Positions 34,708 through 44,111 of a stretch of 64,000 nucleotides of DNA are shown here, in pieces. The stretch spans positions 1 to 64,000 of the forward strand of contig CALBQG010000027.1 in assembly GCA_937899435.1 (NCBI GenBank), written 5' to 3'. Made by a program: the position numbers and the translations under genes. The notes beneath the pieces were generated by a model that was not told the origin of the DNA, did not search any database, and worked only from the letters and a program-made list of their open reading frames with translations. This DNA is from UBA11540 sp003445125 (GTDB lineage: Bacteria > Bacillota > Clostridia > Oscillospirales > Ruminococcaceae). Positions within the stretch are counted from its first letter, which is position 1; every line of letters begins with the position of its first letter.

Positions 34708-35391
34708 ATGAAAATCTTTGCAATCGGAGACCTTCACCTGTCGCTTTCCACTGATAAACCGATGGACATTTTCGGCGGTTGGGACAATTATGTGGAACGC
34801 CTGACGGAGCATTGGAACCGTCTGATCGGCAAGGAAGACCTGGTAATTCTTGCAGGGGACACTTCCTGGGGAATGAGCCTTGAGGAGGCGGCGGAAGATT
34901 TTCGCTATATTCAGAATCTTCCGGGTGAAAAATATCTGCTTAAGGGCAACCACGACTATTGGTGGAACACCAAAAAGAAGACCGACGCTTTTTTTGAGGA
35001 AAACGGCTTCACTTCGCTGCATATCCTGCAAAATAATGCGGTGGAAACGGAAAACTATGTCCTTTGCGGCACCAGAGGCTGGCTGTTTGAAACGGGAGAG
35101 GCGCATGACACGAAAATCTTGCAGCGCGAGGCAATGCGGCTGGAGCTGTCGCTGAACAGCATCAGGTCGGAAAAGGAAAAAATCGTGTTTTTGCACTACC
35201 CGCCGATTTACGGCGATCAGTGTTCGGCGGAAATCATCGACGTCATGCAGAAATACGGCGTGAAGCGGTGTTACTACGGGCATATCCATGGAGCGGGCAG
35301 AAAATATGCTCTGAACGGAAATTTCGCGGGAATTGAATTTCGGTTGATTTCCGCAGACGATTTGGAATTTTGCCCAATACAAATTGTCTGA
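34708..35391 (+). CDS. Metallophosphoesterase (YkuE/Ser-Thr phosphatase-like fold)
   Basis: 227-residue calcineurin-like phosphoesterase. Metal-binding motifs are IGDLHLS, LAGDTSWG, KGNHDYWW, LHYPP and YGHIHGAG. Substrate unknown. ATG 34708 has GAGGTG upstream; the GTG two codons earlier overlaps that site. Confidence 0.85.
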   Translation: MKIFAIGDLHLSLSTDKPMDIFGGWDNYVERLTEHWNRLIGKEDLVILAGDTSWGMSLEEAAEDFRYIQNLPGEKYLLKGNHDYWWNTKKKTDAFFEENGFTSLHILQNNAVETENYVLCGTRGWLFETGEAHDTKILQREAMRLELSLNSIRSEKEKIVFLHYPPIYGDQCSAEIIDVMQKYGVKRCYYGHIHGAGRKYALNGNFAGIEFRLISADDLEFCPIQIV

Positions 35392-35419
35392 ATATGCAAT
35401 TTATTGGTGCAAATACACA

Positions 35420-35448
35420 ATGACTTTTTAAACTGTTTGTGGTATAAT
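35420..35448 (+). promoter_or_regulatory. Sigma-A promoter of tig
   Basis: ATGACT (35420-35425), 17-nt spacer, TATAAT (35443-35448). Confidence 0.65.
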
Positions 35449-35486
35449 TGTAAGGATTAAAAGTTGCCTATTCAGGAGGAAACAAA

Positions 35487-36851
35487 ATGAGTTTAGTATC
35501 AAGCAAAAAGACAGACAAAAACCTCGTTGAGATGGAAATCAAGGTTGAGCCGCAGGATTTTTCCGCTGCCGTAGAGCGCGCTTACAAAAAGAACGTCAAG
35601 AAAATCCAGGTTCCCGGATTCCGTAAGGGCAAGGCACCGAAGTGGTTGATTGAACAGACATACGGAAAAGAATTCTTTTATGAGGATGCCGTGAACGATG
35701 TGTATCCGACGGCATATGCGGAAGCAGTCAAAGAAGCAGGCATTTCTCCCGTGGATCATCCGGAAGTGGAAATGGTTTCTTTGGACGACAACGGTCTGGT
35801 TTTCAAGGCAAAGGTCGTTGTGAAGCCCGAAGTTGAAGTTTCGGATTATAAAGGCATTAAGGTGGAAAAGAAAGTTGTTCCGGTCACCGATGCGGATGTC
35901 GATGCCGAAATTGACAAGAGACGCGAGAGAAACGGCAGATTGGTCAATATCGAGGACAGAACCGCGCAGAACGGCGACAATGTGCTGATCGATTTTGAAG
36001 GCTTTGTCGATGATAAGGCTTTTGAGGGCGGCAAGGGCGAGAATTATCCGCTGACCCTCGGCTCCAATCAGTTCATTCCCGGATTTGAGGATCAGATCGT
36101 CGGTCATGCCATCGGCGAAGAGTTTGACGTAAAGGTGCCGTTCCCGGCAGATTACCACGTGCCGGAACTGGCAGGCAAGGACAGCGTGTTCAAGGTGAAG
36201 CTGCACGAGATCCGCGTGCGCGAGCTGCCGGAAGCTGACGATGAATTTGCAAAAGATGTCAGCGAATTTGATACGCTGGATGAATTAAAAGCCGATATTA
36301 AGACCAAAATGACAGAGACAAACGCTCAGGCTGCCGACACCGAAGTGGAGAACAAACTGATCGATACCGTGATCGACAACATGAAAGCCGACATTCCGGA
36401 GGTCATGTACGAGCATGCAACCGATGATATGGTTCACGACTTCGAACACAGATTGGCTTCTCAGGGCATGAACCTGAAGCTGTACCTGCAATACACCGGT
36501 ATGGATATGGATGCCCTCAGAAAGCAGTTTGCCGAGCAGGCACAGAAGCAGGTCAAGATCCGTCTGGCACTGGAAAAGATCGTAGAGCTGGAGAAGATCG
36601 AGCCGACCGAAGAGGACTATGACAAAGAGTTCGACAGAATGGCAAAGGCTTATCAGATGGAAAAGGACAAGATCAAGGAACTGGTTCCCGTCGAAGAGCT
36701 GAAGATGGACATTGCCGTTCAGAAAGCGATCGATCTGATCAAAGATTCCGCGGAAATCGTCGAAGAAAAGGCAAAGAAGACGACTGCCAAAAAGACGACC
36801 ACCGCGAAAAAAGCCCCTGCCAAAAAAGCAAAGACCGAGGATGCTGAGTAA
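35487..36851 (+). CDS. tig: Trigger factor with a Lys/Thr/Ala-rich tail
   Basis: 454-residue ribosome-bound chaperone and prolyl isomerase. The N-terminal ribosome-binding motif is VPGFRKGKAPKWL, the PPIase domain is central (NGDNVLIDFEGFVDDKAFEGG), and a helical C-terminal domain follows. The last about 30 residues are a low-complexity basic tail of repeated Lys-Lys-Thr/Ala units, not part of the usual fold. AGGAGG precedes the ATG. It heads the tig-clpP-clpX-lon proteostasis group. Confidence 0.95.
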   Translation: MSLVSSKKTDKNLVEMEIKVEPQDFSAAVERAYKKNVKKIQVPGFRKGKAPKWLIEQTYGKEFFYEDAVNDVYPTAYAEAVKEAGISPVDHPEVEMVSLDDNGLVFKAKVVVKPEVEVSDYKGIKVEKKVVPVTDADVDAEIDKRRERNGRLVNIEDRTAQNGDNVLIDFEGFVDDKAFEGGKGENYPLTLGSNQFIPGFEDQIVGHAIGEEFDVKVPFPADYHVPELAGKDSVFKVKLHEIRVRELPEADDEFAKDVSEFDTLDELKADIKTKMTETNAQAADTEVENKLIDTVIDNMKADIPEVMYEHATDDMVHDFEHRLASQGMNLKLYLQYTGMDMDALRKQFAEQAQKQVKIRLALEKIVELEKIEPTEEDYDKEFDRMAKAYQMEKDKIKELVPVEELKMDIAVQKAIDLIKDSAEIVEEKAKKTTAKKTTTAKKAPAKKAKTEDAE

Positions 36852-36864
36852 GTATTAACGACGT

Positions 36865-36891
36865 AGGCTCAGGTGAAAAAAGCCTGAGCCT
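36865..36891 (+). terminator. Hairpin after tig
   Basis: AGGCTCAGG (36865-36873) pairs with CCTGAGCCT (36883-36891), followed by a weak GCCTTTC tail. Probably a partial terminator allowing readthrough into clpP. Confidence 0.5.
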
Positions 36892-36918
36892 GCCTTTCAT
36901 ATACGGAGGTGTTTTTCA

Positions 36919-37500
36919 ATGAGTTTGGTACCAATGGTAATCGAGCAGACAGGACGCGGCGAAAGATCCTATGACATTTTTTCACGACTTCTGAATGACC
37001 GTATCGTCATGCTTTGCGATGAAGTTAACGATGCCACGGCAAGCCTTGTGGTGGCACAGCTGCTTTATCTGGAAGCGCAGGACAGCGAAAAGGATATCTG
37101 CCTGTATATCAACAGCCCCGGCGGATCTGTAACCGCGGGAATGGCAATTTATGATACCATGCAGTATATCAAACCGGATGTTTCCACGATCTGCATCGGT
37201 ATGGCGGCATCCATGGGGGCGTTTCTTCTGTCCAGCGGGGCAAAGGGAAAGCGGCTGGCACTTCCGAACAGCGAAATCATGATTCATCAGCCTCTGGGCG
37301 GCGCACAGGGGCAGGCAACCGATATTAAAATTCAGGCAGAGCATATCCTGAAGATCAAAAAGCGGTTGAACGAACTGCTTGCCGAAAACACCGGCAAACC
37401 CATAGAGACAATTGAACAGGACACCGAACGAGACAATTTCATGTCCGCGCAGGAAGCTATGGAATACGGTCTGGTGGATAAGGTAATTGCCAAGAGATAA
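36919..37500 (+). CDS. clpP: ATP-dependent Clp protease proteolytic subunit
   Basis: 193-residue serine protease forming the tetradecameric barrel used with ClpX. The catalytic Ser is in GMAASMGAFLL, the His in MIHQPLGG, and the Asp in QDTERDNFMSA. ACGGAGGTG precedes the ATG. clpX follows directly. Confidence 0.97.
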   Translation: MSLVPMVIEQTGRGERSYDIFSRLLNDRIVMLCDEVNDATASLVVAQLLYLEAQDSEKDICLYINSPGGSVTAGMAIYDTMQYIKPDVSTICIGMAASMGAFLLSSGAKGKRLALPNSEIMIHQPLGGAQGQATDIKIQAEHILKIKKRLNELLAENTGKPIETIEQDTERDNFMSAQEAMEYGLVDKVIAKR

Positions 37501-37511
37501 GGTTGGTGCTT

Positions 37512-38810
37512 ATGGCAAATAATAACGACGAAAGCAAGATGTATTGTGCGTTTTGCGGACGCCCGTACAATGCGGTTGACAAACTGATCAAGGGCATGGG
37601 CGATATTTATATCTGTAATGATTGCGTGGCGCTTTGCTCTTCGATTATTTCCGGCGAGGACGACACCGAGCATCGGAACGCACCTTCCCGCAAAAACGGG
37701 AAAAGGGAAGAGCCACAGATCAATCTGATGACGCCGAAGGAACTCAAAGAAGTGCTGGACATGTATGTCATCGGACAGGATCAGGCGAAAACGACGCTGT
37801 GTGTCGCGGTGTATAACCACTATAAGCGTGTGCTGCTGGAAAAAGACGAAAAAGACGACGTCGAACTTCAAAAGAGCAACGTGCTGCTGCTGGGACCGAC
37901 CGGCGTGGGAAAAACCATGTTGGCGCAGACGCTGGCAAAGGTGCTGAATGTGCCGTTTGCCATTGCGGATGCCACTACGCTGACGGAAGCCGGTTATGTC
38001 GGCGAGGATGTGGAAAATATTCTGCTGAGACTGATTCAGTCGGCGGATATGGACATTGAAAAAGCGGAAAAGGGAATTATCTATATCGACGAAATCGATA
38101 AGATTGCCCGTAAATCCGAAAATCCGTCGATTACCCGTGATGTCAGCGGCGAAGGTGTGCAGCAGGCATTGCTGAAAATCGTGGAGGGTACGCTGTCGAA
38201 CGTGCCGGCGACCGGCGGAAGAAAACATCCGCATCAGGAATTTCTGCATATCGACACGACCAATATTCTGTTCATTTGCGGCGGTGCGTTTGACGGGATT
38301 GAGAAAATCATTCAAAAGCGCGTCAAAACGTCATCGATCGGATTTGAATCGCAGAATACAGCTCAGGAAAAGACAAACCCCGAGGATCTGATTTCCATGG
38401 CGACGCCGCATGATTTGGTGAAATTCGGCTTGATTCCCGAATTGGTGGGACGTCTGCCGATCATCACGACATTGTCGCCGCTTGATGAAGATATGCTGGT
38501 GCGTATTCTGAAGGAACCGAAAAATTCGCTGATCAAACAGTATACCAAACTGTTGGCGCTTGATGACGTGGAATTGGTTTTCGAGGATGAGGCGGTTCGT
38601 GCGATCGCGCATATGGCGATTGAAAGAAAAACCGGCGCACGCGGATTGCGTTCCATCATGGAAGGAATTCTCAATCGGGTGATGTTCGATGTGCCGTCCG
38701 ATCCCACCATTCTTCGCGTGGTCATCACCAAGAATTGTGTGGAAAACGGTGCGCAGCCGGAGATTTTCCGAGATGCTTCCGCAAATGCAAAAAAACTGAA
38801 AAAACTCTGA
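37512..38810 (+). CDS. clpX: ATP-dependent Clp protease ATP-binding subunit ClpX
   Basis: 432-residue unfoldase for ClpP. The N-terminal zinc-binding domain (CAFCGRP, CNDCV) is followed by the AAA+ module with Walker A GPTGVGKTM, Walker B IIYIDEIDKI, the RKSENPSITRDVSGEGVQQALLKI region and the IGF loop (SSIGFE). ATG 37512 is favoured over upstream TTG/GTG codons in frame. Confidence 0.97.
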   Translation: MANNNDESKMYCAFCGRPYNAVDKLIKGMGDIYICNDCVALCSSIISGEDDTEHRNAPSRKNGKREEPQINLMTPKELKEVLDMYVIGQDQAKTTLCVAVYNHYKRVLLEKDEKDDVELQKSNVLLLGPTGVGKTMLAQTLAKVLNVPFAIADATTLTEAGYVGEDVENILLRLIQSADMDIEKAEKGIIYIDEIDKIARKSENPSITRDVSGEGVQQALLKIVEGTLSNVPATGGRKHPHQEFLHIDTTNILFICGGAFDGIEKIIQKRVKTSSIGFESQNTAQEKTNPEDLISMATPHDLVKFGLIPELVGRLPIITTLSPLDEDMLVRILKEPKNSLIKQYTKLLALDDVELVFEDEAVRAIAHMAIERKTGARGLRSIMEGILNRVMFDVPSDPTILRVVITKNCVENGAQPEIFRDASANAKKLKKL

Positions 38811-38832
38811 CACAAAGAGTTGTAAGACTTCA

Positions 38833-38867
38833 CAGTCCGGTAAATGCGGTTTGCCGGACTGCTTTTT
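38833..38867 (+). terminator. Intrinsic terminator after clpX
   Basis: A 12-bp stem with one G-T pair (38833-38844 with 38850-38861) has a short loop and is followed by CTTTTT. Confidence 0.8.
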
Positions 38868-38890
38868 ACATAGAGATAGGAGGATGCTTG

Positions 38891-41260
38891 ATGAATGTCC
38901 GGGTGTTGCCGGTAGTAGCATTGCGGGGACTTGTGATGTTCCCCGGCACCGTGATGAATTTTGAAGTGGGCAGAGACAAGACAGTGGTAGCGGTGAAAAG
39001 TGCCGCGGAAACCGATGGCTTGGTCTTTATGGTGTCCCAGATTGACGAATACGCCGAAGATTTTCGGTTGGAAAACCTGCACAAGATCGGCGTGATCGCC
39101 AAAATCAAACAAACCGTCAAAGGACGCGACGGAATCGTAAAAGTAGTGGCAGAGGGTATTTGCCGTGCCAATGCCGTGGGATATCAGGATACCGGACGGT
39201 ATATGCTGGCAGATGTGGAAAAGGCACCGGTGACGAAAGAAGAACTGACCGAGGTGCAGTCGCAGGCGTACCTGCGCAATATTCAGGCGCTTTTTGACGA
39301 AATTCTCGCGCTGGTTCCCCGAATTCCGAAAGAGATTGTCAAACGGGTACGTGAGGCACAAGATCCGTTTGATCTGGCGGATTATATTGCCGCCAATGTG
39401 CTGATGTCGTCCGCCGAAAAGCAGCAATATCTGGACGAAGATTCTGCGCTGAAACGGCTGGAACTGATCCTGCAATTGCTGGATAAAGAATGTGAGATTG
39501 TTGCGCTGGAAATCGATATCAATGAACGCGTGCAGTCGCAGGTGGATCATAATCGACGCGAATTTTTCCTTCGTGAGCAGCTGAAAACCATTCAGAATGA
39601 ATTGCAGATGGAAGAAGCGTACGAGGAAGAAGACGGGTATGTCGAGAAAATCAAGGCATTGAAGCTGTCTCCGGAGAGCGAGGAAAAACTGCTCAAAGAG
39701 GTTAAAAGGCTGGAAAGAATGCCGGAAAGCTCGCAGGAAGCGGCGTTGATTCAGAATTATCTGGATTGCTGCCTGGATCTTCCGTGGAATACGGAAACCA
39801 AGGAGAAAACCGACCTTAAGGCGGCGGAGAAAATTTTGGATCACGATCACTACGGGCTGGAAAAAGTCAAAAAAAGAATTCTGGAATATCTGGCGGTTCG
39901 TCAACTCGGCGGCACGGCATCGGCGCAGATTCTGTGCCTGGCGGGACCTCCCGGCGTGGGAAAAACGTCGGTGGCGTCGTCAGTGGCGCGGGCAATGGGC
40001 AGAACCTATGTGCGTGTGGCTTTGGGCGGCGTGAAGGACGAATCGGACATCCGCGGTCATCGGAAAACCTATATCGGTTCCATGCCCGGAAGAATCATGC
40101 AGGCGATTGCCCAGGCAAAATGCAAAAACCCGCTGATTTTGCTGGACGAAGTGGACAAAATGGGCAACGACTATAAGGGCGACCCTTCCTCAGCACTGCT
40201 GGAGGTGCTGGATCCCGAACAGAACAAGGAATTTGTGGATCATTTCATCGATCTGCCGTTTGATTTGTCCAAGGTGATGTTTATTACGACGGCAAACGAT
40301 GTAAACGGGATTCCTGCACCGTTGTATGACCGTATGGATATTCTGGAACTTCCGAGCTATACGCGGGAGGAAAAATTCCATATTGCCAAACAGCACCTGG
40401 TGAAAAAACAGATGACCGCCAATGGCTTGACGGCAAAGGAAATCCGTTTTACCGATAAAGCGCTGTATATGCTGATCGACAGCTATACGCGGGAAGCGGG
40501 CGTGCGTTCTCTGGAAAGACGAATCGCCGATGTCTGCCGCAAAGTGGCGGTGGAGATGGTCAACGGAAAGACCGAAAAACACGTGATCAACGAAAAAGAA
40601 CTTCCCGTGCTTCTCGGTCCCGAAAAATACGAACCGGAGACTGTCGGAAAACGGGATTTGGTCGGCGTGGTTACGGGACTTGCGTGGACGTCCGTGGGCG
40701 GAGAGACGCTGGAGGTAGAGGTTGCGGCATTGAAGGGCACCGGCAAGCTGGAATTGACGGGATCGCTCGGCGATGTGATGAAAGAGTCGGCGAAAGCGGC
40801 AATTACCTGTGTGCGTTCGATCGGTGACCGCTATGGCGTGCCGGAGGATTTTTATAAGGAAAAGGATATACATATTCATTTCCCCGAAGGCGCCGTGCCG
40901 AAGGACGGTCCGTCGGCAGGCATTGCGATTACCACGGCAATTGTGTCGGCGCTGTCCGGCCGTCCCGTGCGCCACGAGGTGGCAATGACGGGAGAAATTA
41001 CCCTGACGGGCAGAGTGCTTCCGATCGGAGGTCTGAAGGAGAAAACCATGGCGGCGTACCGCTACGGAATTCAGACGGTCATTCTTCCCGAAAAGAACAA
41101 AAAGGATTTGCAGGAGATTGACGCGACGGTCAAGGAGCATCTGAACTTCGTGTTTGCGGATCGCATCGAAACGGTGTTGCAGCACGCGCTGGCAGAACCG
41201 CCGAAGTCGAAAAAATTCGAGATGAAGCTGTCGGATAAAACGCTGACCGCCTGCATATAA
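38891..41260 (+). CDS. lon: ATP-dependent protease Lon
   Basis: 789-residue LonA protease: an N-terminal substrate domain (LPVVALRGLVMFPG), an AAA+ domain with GPPGVGKTSVA and LLDEVDKMG, and a C-terminal protease domain with the catalytic Ser in PKDGPSAGIA and Lys in LPIGGLKEKTMAA. GGAGG lies upstream of ATG 38891. ysxC follows after 10 bp. Confidence 0.97.
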   Translation: MNVRVLPVVALRGLVMFPGTVMNFEVGRDKTVVAVKSAAETDGLVFMVSQIDEYAEDFRLENLHKIGVIAKIKQTVKGRDGIVKVVAEGICRANAVGYQDTGRYMLADVEKAPVTKEELTEVQSQAYLRNIQALFDEILALVPRIPKEIVKRVREAQDPFDLADYIAANVLMSSAEKQQYLDEDSALKRLELILQLLDKECEIVALEIDINERVQSQVDHNRREFFLREQLKTIQNELQMEEAYEEEDGYVEKIKALKLSPESEEKLLKEVKRLERMPESSQEAALIQNYLDCCLDLPWNTETKEKTDLKAAEKILDHDHYGLEKVKKRILEYLAVRQLGGTASAQILCLAGPPGVGKTSVASSVARAMGRTYVRVALGGVKDESDIRGHRKTYIGSMPGRIMQAIAQAKCKNPLILLDEVDKMGNDYKGDPSSALLEVLDPEQNKEFVDHFIDLPFDLSKVMFITTANDVNGIPAPLYDRMDILELPSYTREEKFHIAKQHLVKKQMTANGLTAKEIRFTDKALYMLIDSYTREAGVRSLERRIADVCRKVAVEMVNGKTEKHVINEKELPVLLGPEKYEPETVGKRDLVGVVTGLAWTSVGGETLEVEVAALKGTGKLELTGSLGDVMKESAKAAITCVRSIGDRYGVPEDFYKEKDIHIHFPEGAVPKDGPSAGIAITTAIVSALSGRPVRHEVAMTGEITLTGRVLPIGGLKEKTMAAYRYGIQTVILPEKNKKDLQEIDATVKEHLNFVFADRIETVLQHALAEPPKSKKFEMKLSDKTLTACI

Positions 41261-41270
41261 GGAGCGGGAC

Positions 41271-41855
41271 ATGAACTTTCATCAGGTGGAATTTGAAACA
41301 TCCTATGCGACGGCGGAGACACTTCCGCCGTCCGAATTTCCGGAAATTGCGTTTGCGGGACGGTCGAACGTCGGAAAATCGTCCATGATCAATCGGGTGT
41401 TCGGACGCAAAAACCTTGCGCGCGTCAGCTCAGTACCGGGAAAAACCGCGATGATCAATTTCTTTAAAGCCGAGAATCTTCGGTTTGTGGATTTGCCCGG
41501 CTACGGGTATGCCAAAGTGGCAAAAAGCGAGAAGCTCCGCTGGGCATCCCTGATCGAAGGGTATTTTGCGGGTGAGCGCGATATTGCGCTGGTCATGCAA
41601 TTGGTGGATTTTCGTCATCCGCCGACCGCGGACGATCGGATGATGATTGATTTTCTGATCGAGCACGAATTTCCGTTTGTGATTATTCTGACAAAAGCGG
41701 ACAAACTTTCCAAACGGGAGCGCGAGGAACGGCTGAAAGCACTGGCAGAGGAAATTCTGTATGCCGATCAGATCACCATGATTCCGTTTTCTTCGGAAAA
41801 CGGAGAGGGAGTCGAAGCGGTGCGGGAAATTGTGGAACAGTTGGCAGAAGAATAA
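41271..41855 (+). CDS. ysxC: Ribosome biogenesis GTPase YsxC/EngB
   Basis: 194-residue GTPase required for 50S assembly. G1 GRSNVGKSS, G3 DLPGYGYAK and G4 TKAD are present. The lon-ysxC pairing is conserved in Firmicutes. GGAG precedes the ATG. Confidence 0.96.
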   Translation: MNFHQVEFETSYATAETLPPSEFPEIAFAGRSNVGKSSMINRVFGRKNLARVSSVPGKTAMINFFKAENLRFVDLPGYGYAKVAKSEKLRWASLIEGYFAGERDIALVMQLVDFRHPPTADDRMMIDFLIEHEFPFVIILTKADKLSKREREERLKALAEEILYADQITMIPFSSENGEGVEAVREIVEQLAEE

Positions 41856-41871
41856 AAAATACAAATAACTG

Positions 41872-41900
41872 TTTACTTTTAAAAAATAAAGTGCTACAAT
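41872..41900 (+). promoter_or_regulatory. Sigma-A promoter of the yerC-methyltransferase-hslO unit
   Basis: TTTACT (41872-41877), 17-nt spacer, TACAAT (41895-41900). Confidence 0.7.
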
Positions 41901-41941
41901 GATAAAGGAATTGTCGAATGTGAACAATAGGATGGGTTTTT

Positions 41942-42238
41942 ATGAACAGTAAATTGAAAGATGACAGTAATATCAGTTTTTTGTATCAGGCAATTTTGCT
42001 TTTGAAAAACGAGGAAGAGTGCAGCAAATTTTTTGAAGACCTCTGCACCGTGCCGGAACTGAAAGCCATGGCACAGCGTCTGACCGTGGCAAAAATGCTC
42101 GACGAGCATTATGTGTACAGCGATATTGTGACGCAGACCGGCGCCAGCACGGCAACGATCAGCCGTGTCAACCGTTCTTTGAATTACGGAACGGACGGAT
42201 ACGAGGTTATTTTCCAAAGACTTAAGGACGAAAAATGA
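41942..42238 (+). CDS. yerC: TrpR-like regulator YerC/YecD
   Basis: 98-residue DNA-binding protein of the TrpR superfamily. It has ELKAMAQRLTVAKML followed by a helix-turn-helix (YSDIVTQTGASTATISRVNRSLNYG). Target unknown. Its stop overlaps the methyltransferase start by 4 bp. Confidence 0.88.
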   Translation: MNSKLKDDSNISFLYQAILLLKNEEECSKFFEDLCTVPELKAMAQRLTVAKMLDEHYVYSDIVTQTGASTATISRVNRSLNYGTDGYEVIFQRLKDEK

Positions 42239-42972
42239 GCCGTTATGCTACGTTTGCCCGTTATTATGATCGGTTGACCCGGAATGTGGATTATCCGAAA
42301 ATGGCGCGCAAGATAAAAGAATATCTGCAAAAATACCGCCCGAATTCCGAATTGCTGCTTGATCTGGCGTGCGGAACGGGCAGTCTTTCTGCGGAACTTT
42401 CAAAAATCGGGTTTGATGTGATCGGTACGGATGAATCGTGTGAGATGCTTTCGGAAGCGATCGGCAAAAACGCGGGGCTTGAGAGACCGGTGCTGTTTCT
42501 GAATCAGGGAATGCAGGATCTGGATCTGTACGGCACGGTGGACGCCGCGGTCTGCACGCTGGACAGTATCAATCATGTGACCGATGAGAAAATTCTGAAT
42601 GATGCGTTCGGAAAGGTTTCCTTGTTTCTCGAACCGGACGGTGTGTTCATTTTTGATGTCAATACCCCTTATAAACATGAAAAAATCCTTGCGAACGAGA
42701 CCTATGTCTACGATTGCGAGGAGGTCTACTGCGTCTGGCAGAACAGCACAAAAAACGGAGTTACGCAGATCAGCCTCGACTTTTTTGAGTACGAGGACGG
42801 CGTGTACTATCGCAGCAGTGAAACATTCTGCGAGGTTGCCTATTCAGACGAGACAATTGTCCGCCTGCTGGAAAACAACAAAATGACGGTGTGTGCGCGC
42901 TTTGACGATTATACCGAAAAGAAGGTCGGCACCACCACGCAGCGGGTAGTGTATGTGGCAAGAAAGGGCTGA
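42235..42972 (+). CDS. Class I SAM-dependent methyltransferase
   Basis: 245-residue enzyme with the SAM motif LLDLACGTGSLSAELS near residues 38-53 and TDESCEML at the acidic loop. The acceptor is unknown. Located between yerC and hslO; translationally coupled to yerC. Confidence 0.88.
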   Translation: MSRYATFARYYDRLTRNVDYPKMARKIKEYLQKYRPNSELLLDLACGTGSLSAELSKIGFDVIGTDESCEMLSEAIGKNAGLERPVLFLNQGMQDLDLYGTVDAAVCTLDSINHVTDEKILNDAFGKVSLFLEPDGVFIFDVNTPYKHEKILANETYVYDCEEVYCVWQNSTKNGVTQISLDFFEYEDGVYYRSSETFCEVAYSDETIVRLLENNKMTVCARFDDYTEKKVGTTTQRVVYVARKG

Positions 42973-42975
42973 CTT

Positions 42976-43845
42976 ATGGGAAAAACAGTGCGTTATATTT
43001 CGGAAGACGGGGCGATTGTGATGGTGGCAGTCGATTCCACCGACATCGTGTACCGTGCCGAACAGATTCATAAAACCTCCGCTGTGGTGACGGCGGCGCT
43101 GGGACGTCTCTTGACAGCGGCATCACTCATGGGAAGTATGCTGAAAGGAAAGGATGATTCGGTGACGCTGAAGCTTGCGGGAGACGGTCCTGCGGGGTCG
43201 GTGATTGCGGTGTCGGATTCTTCGGGAAATCCGCGCGGATATGTGCAGAATCCCGTGGTGGAGATTCCGTTGAATGCATACGGAAAACTGGACGTTTCGG
43301 GTGCTGTCGGCAAAAACGGGTATCTGTATGTCATCCGCGATCTGGGCTTCGGCGAGCCGTATATCGGGCAGACGCCGATTGTGTCCGGAGAGATTGCCGA
43401 GGATATCGCTTCGTATTATGCCAACAGTGAGCAGATTCCGACCGTATGTGCGCTGGGTGTGTTGGTGGATCGGGATCTGACGGTCAAAAAAGCGGGAGGA
43501 TATCTGATTCAACTCCTTCCCGGAGCGCCGGAGGAAGATATTTCGGCACTGGAGGAGAACATCCGTTCCATTGCGCCGGTGACCGTCATGCTGGATGAAG
43601 GAAAGAGCATTGACGACATCTGCCATATTGCCCTGAAGGGGTTTGAACCGCAGCTTTTGGATGAGTCCATGTCGGAATATCGCTGCAACTGCTCGCGCGA
43701 CCGTGTGAAACAGGCACTGGTCAGCATCGGCAGAGAAGAGCTGGAAAAACTCGCACAGGAGCAGGAAGAAACGCAGATCGAATGCCATTTCTGCGACAAA
43801 AAGTATGTGTTTTCCAAAGAAGAAATTTTAGATTTGCTGAAATGA
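42976..43845 (+). CDS. hslO: Redox-regulated chaperone Hsp33
   Basis: 289-residue holdase activated by oxidation. The C-terminal zinc switch is intact (YRCNCSRDRV and IECHFCDKKY, the CxC and CxxC pairs), and the N-terminal chaperone domain shows GRLLTAASLMGSMLKG. Fits an anaerobe coping with oxidative stress. A strong terminator follows. Confidence 0.96.
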   Translation: MGKTVRYISEDGAIVMVAVDSTDIVYRAEQIHKTSAVVTAALGRLLTAASLMGSMLKGKDDSVTLKLAGDGPAGSVIAVSDSSGNPRGYVQNPVVEIPLNAYGKLDVSGAVGKNGYLYVIRDLGFGEPYIGQTPIVSGEIAEDIASYYANSEQIPTVCALGVLVDRDLTVKKAGGYLIQLLPGAPEEDISALEENIRSIAPVTVMLDEGKSIDDICHIALKGFEPQLLDESMSEYRCNCSRDRVKQALVSIGREELEKLAQEQEETQIECHFCDKKYVFSKEEILDLLK

Positions 43846-43878
43846 AAAAATCCGGTGAGACATCTCACCGGATTTTTT
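43846..43878. terminator. Bidirectional intrinsic terminator
   Basis: AAAAATCCGGTGAGA pairs with TCTCACCGGATTTTTT around a 2-nt loop, with A- and T-tracts. It serves hslO and the converging Asn/Gln-rich gene. Confidence 0.92.
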
Positions 43879-43891
43879 CGCAAAAGCAACT

Positions 43892-44035
43892 TTAGAAATT
43901 GTTGTTGTTCTCTTTTTGGTTCTGGGAATTCTGGTGCTGCTTGTTCTGGCTGTTGTTCTGTTTCTGGTTGTTGCTCTGATTGTTCTGATTGTTGTTCTGG
44001 CAATTGTTCTGGTTCTGATTTTTTTCGTTGTTCAT
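43892..44035 (-). CDS. Asn/Gln-rich 47-residue protein, probable spore protein
   Basis: Short minus-strand gene, ATG 44035 to TAA 43892, with a strong ribosome site (AAAGGAAAGAGGTG, 7 nt spacer). Of 47 residues about 22 are Asn and 12 Gln, with a few Lys, Ser and Glu and one Cys. It begins MNNEKNQNQ and ends ENNNNF. A forespore-type promoter lies 29 nt upstream and a terminator downstream. Composition and control suggest a small acid-soluble-type spore protein, as for the Gln/Asn-rich gamma class. No sequence homology to a named SASP was recognised, so the role is inferred. Confidence 0.75.
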   Translation of the reverse strand: MNNEKNQNQNNCQNNNQNNQSNNQKQNNSQNKQHQNSQNQKENNNNF

Positions 44036-44063
44036 GGTTTTCACCTCTTTCCTTTGACATTAG

Positions 44064-44093
44064 TATTATGACCCGCCGAAAGCGGCAGTATAC
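44064..44093 (-). promoter_or_regulatory. Forespore (sigma-G type) promoter of the Asn/Gln-rich gene
   Basis: Minus strand GTATA (44093-44089), 18 nt, CATAATA (44070-44064). Both elements match the Bacillus sigma-G consensus GHATR-17/18-CATWMTA exactly. Assignment to sigma-G rather than sigma-F is not certain. Confidence 0.65.
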
Positions 44094-44111
44094 AGCGGAA
44101 AACAGGAAAAT

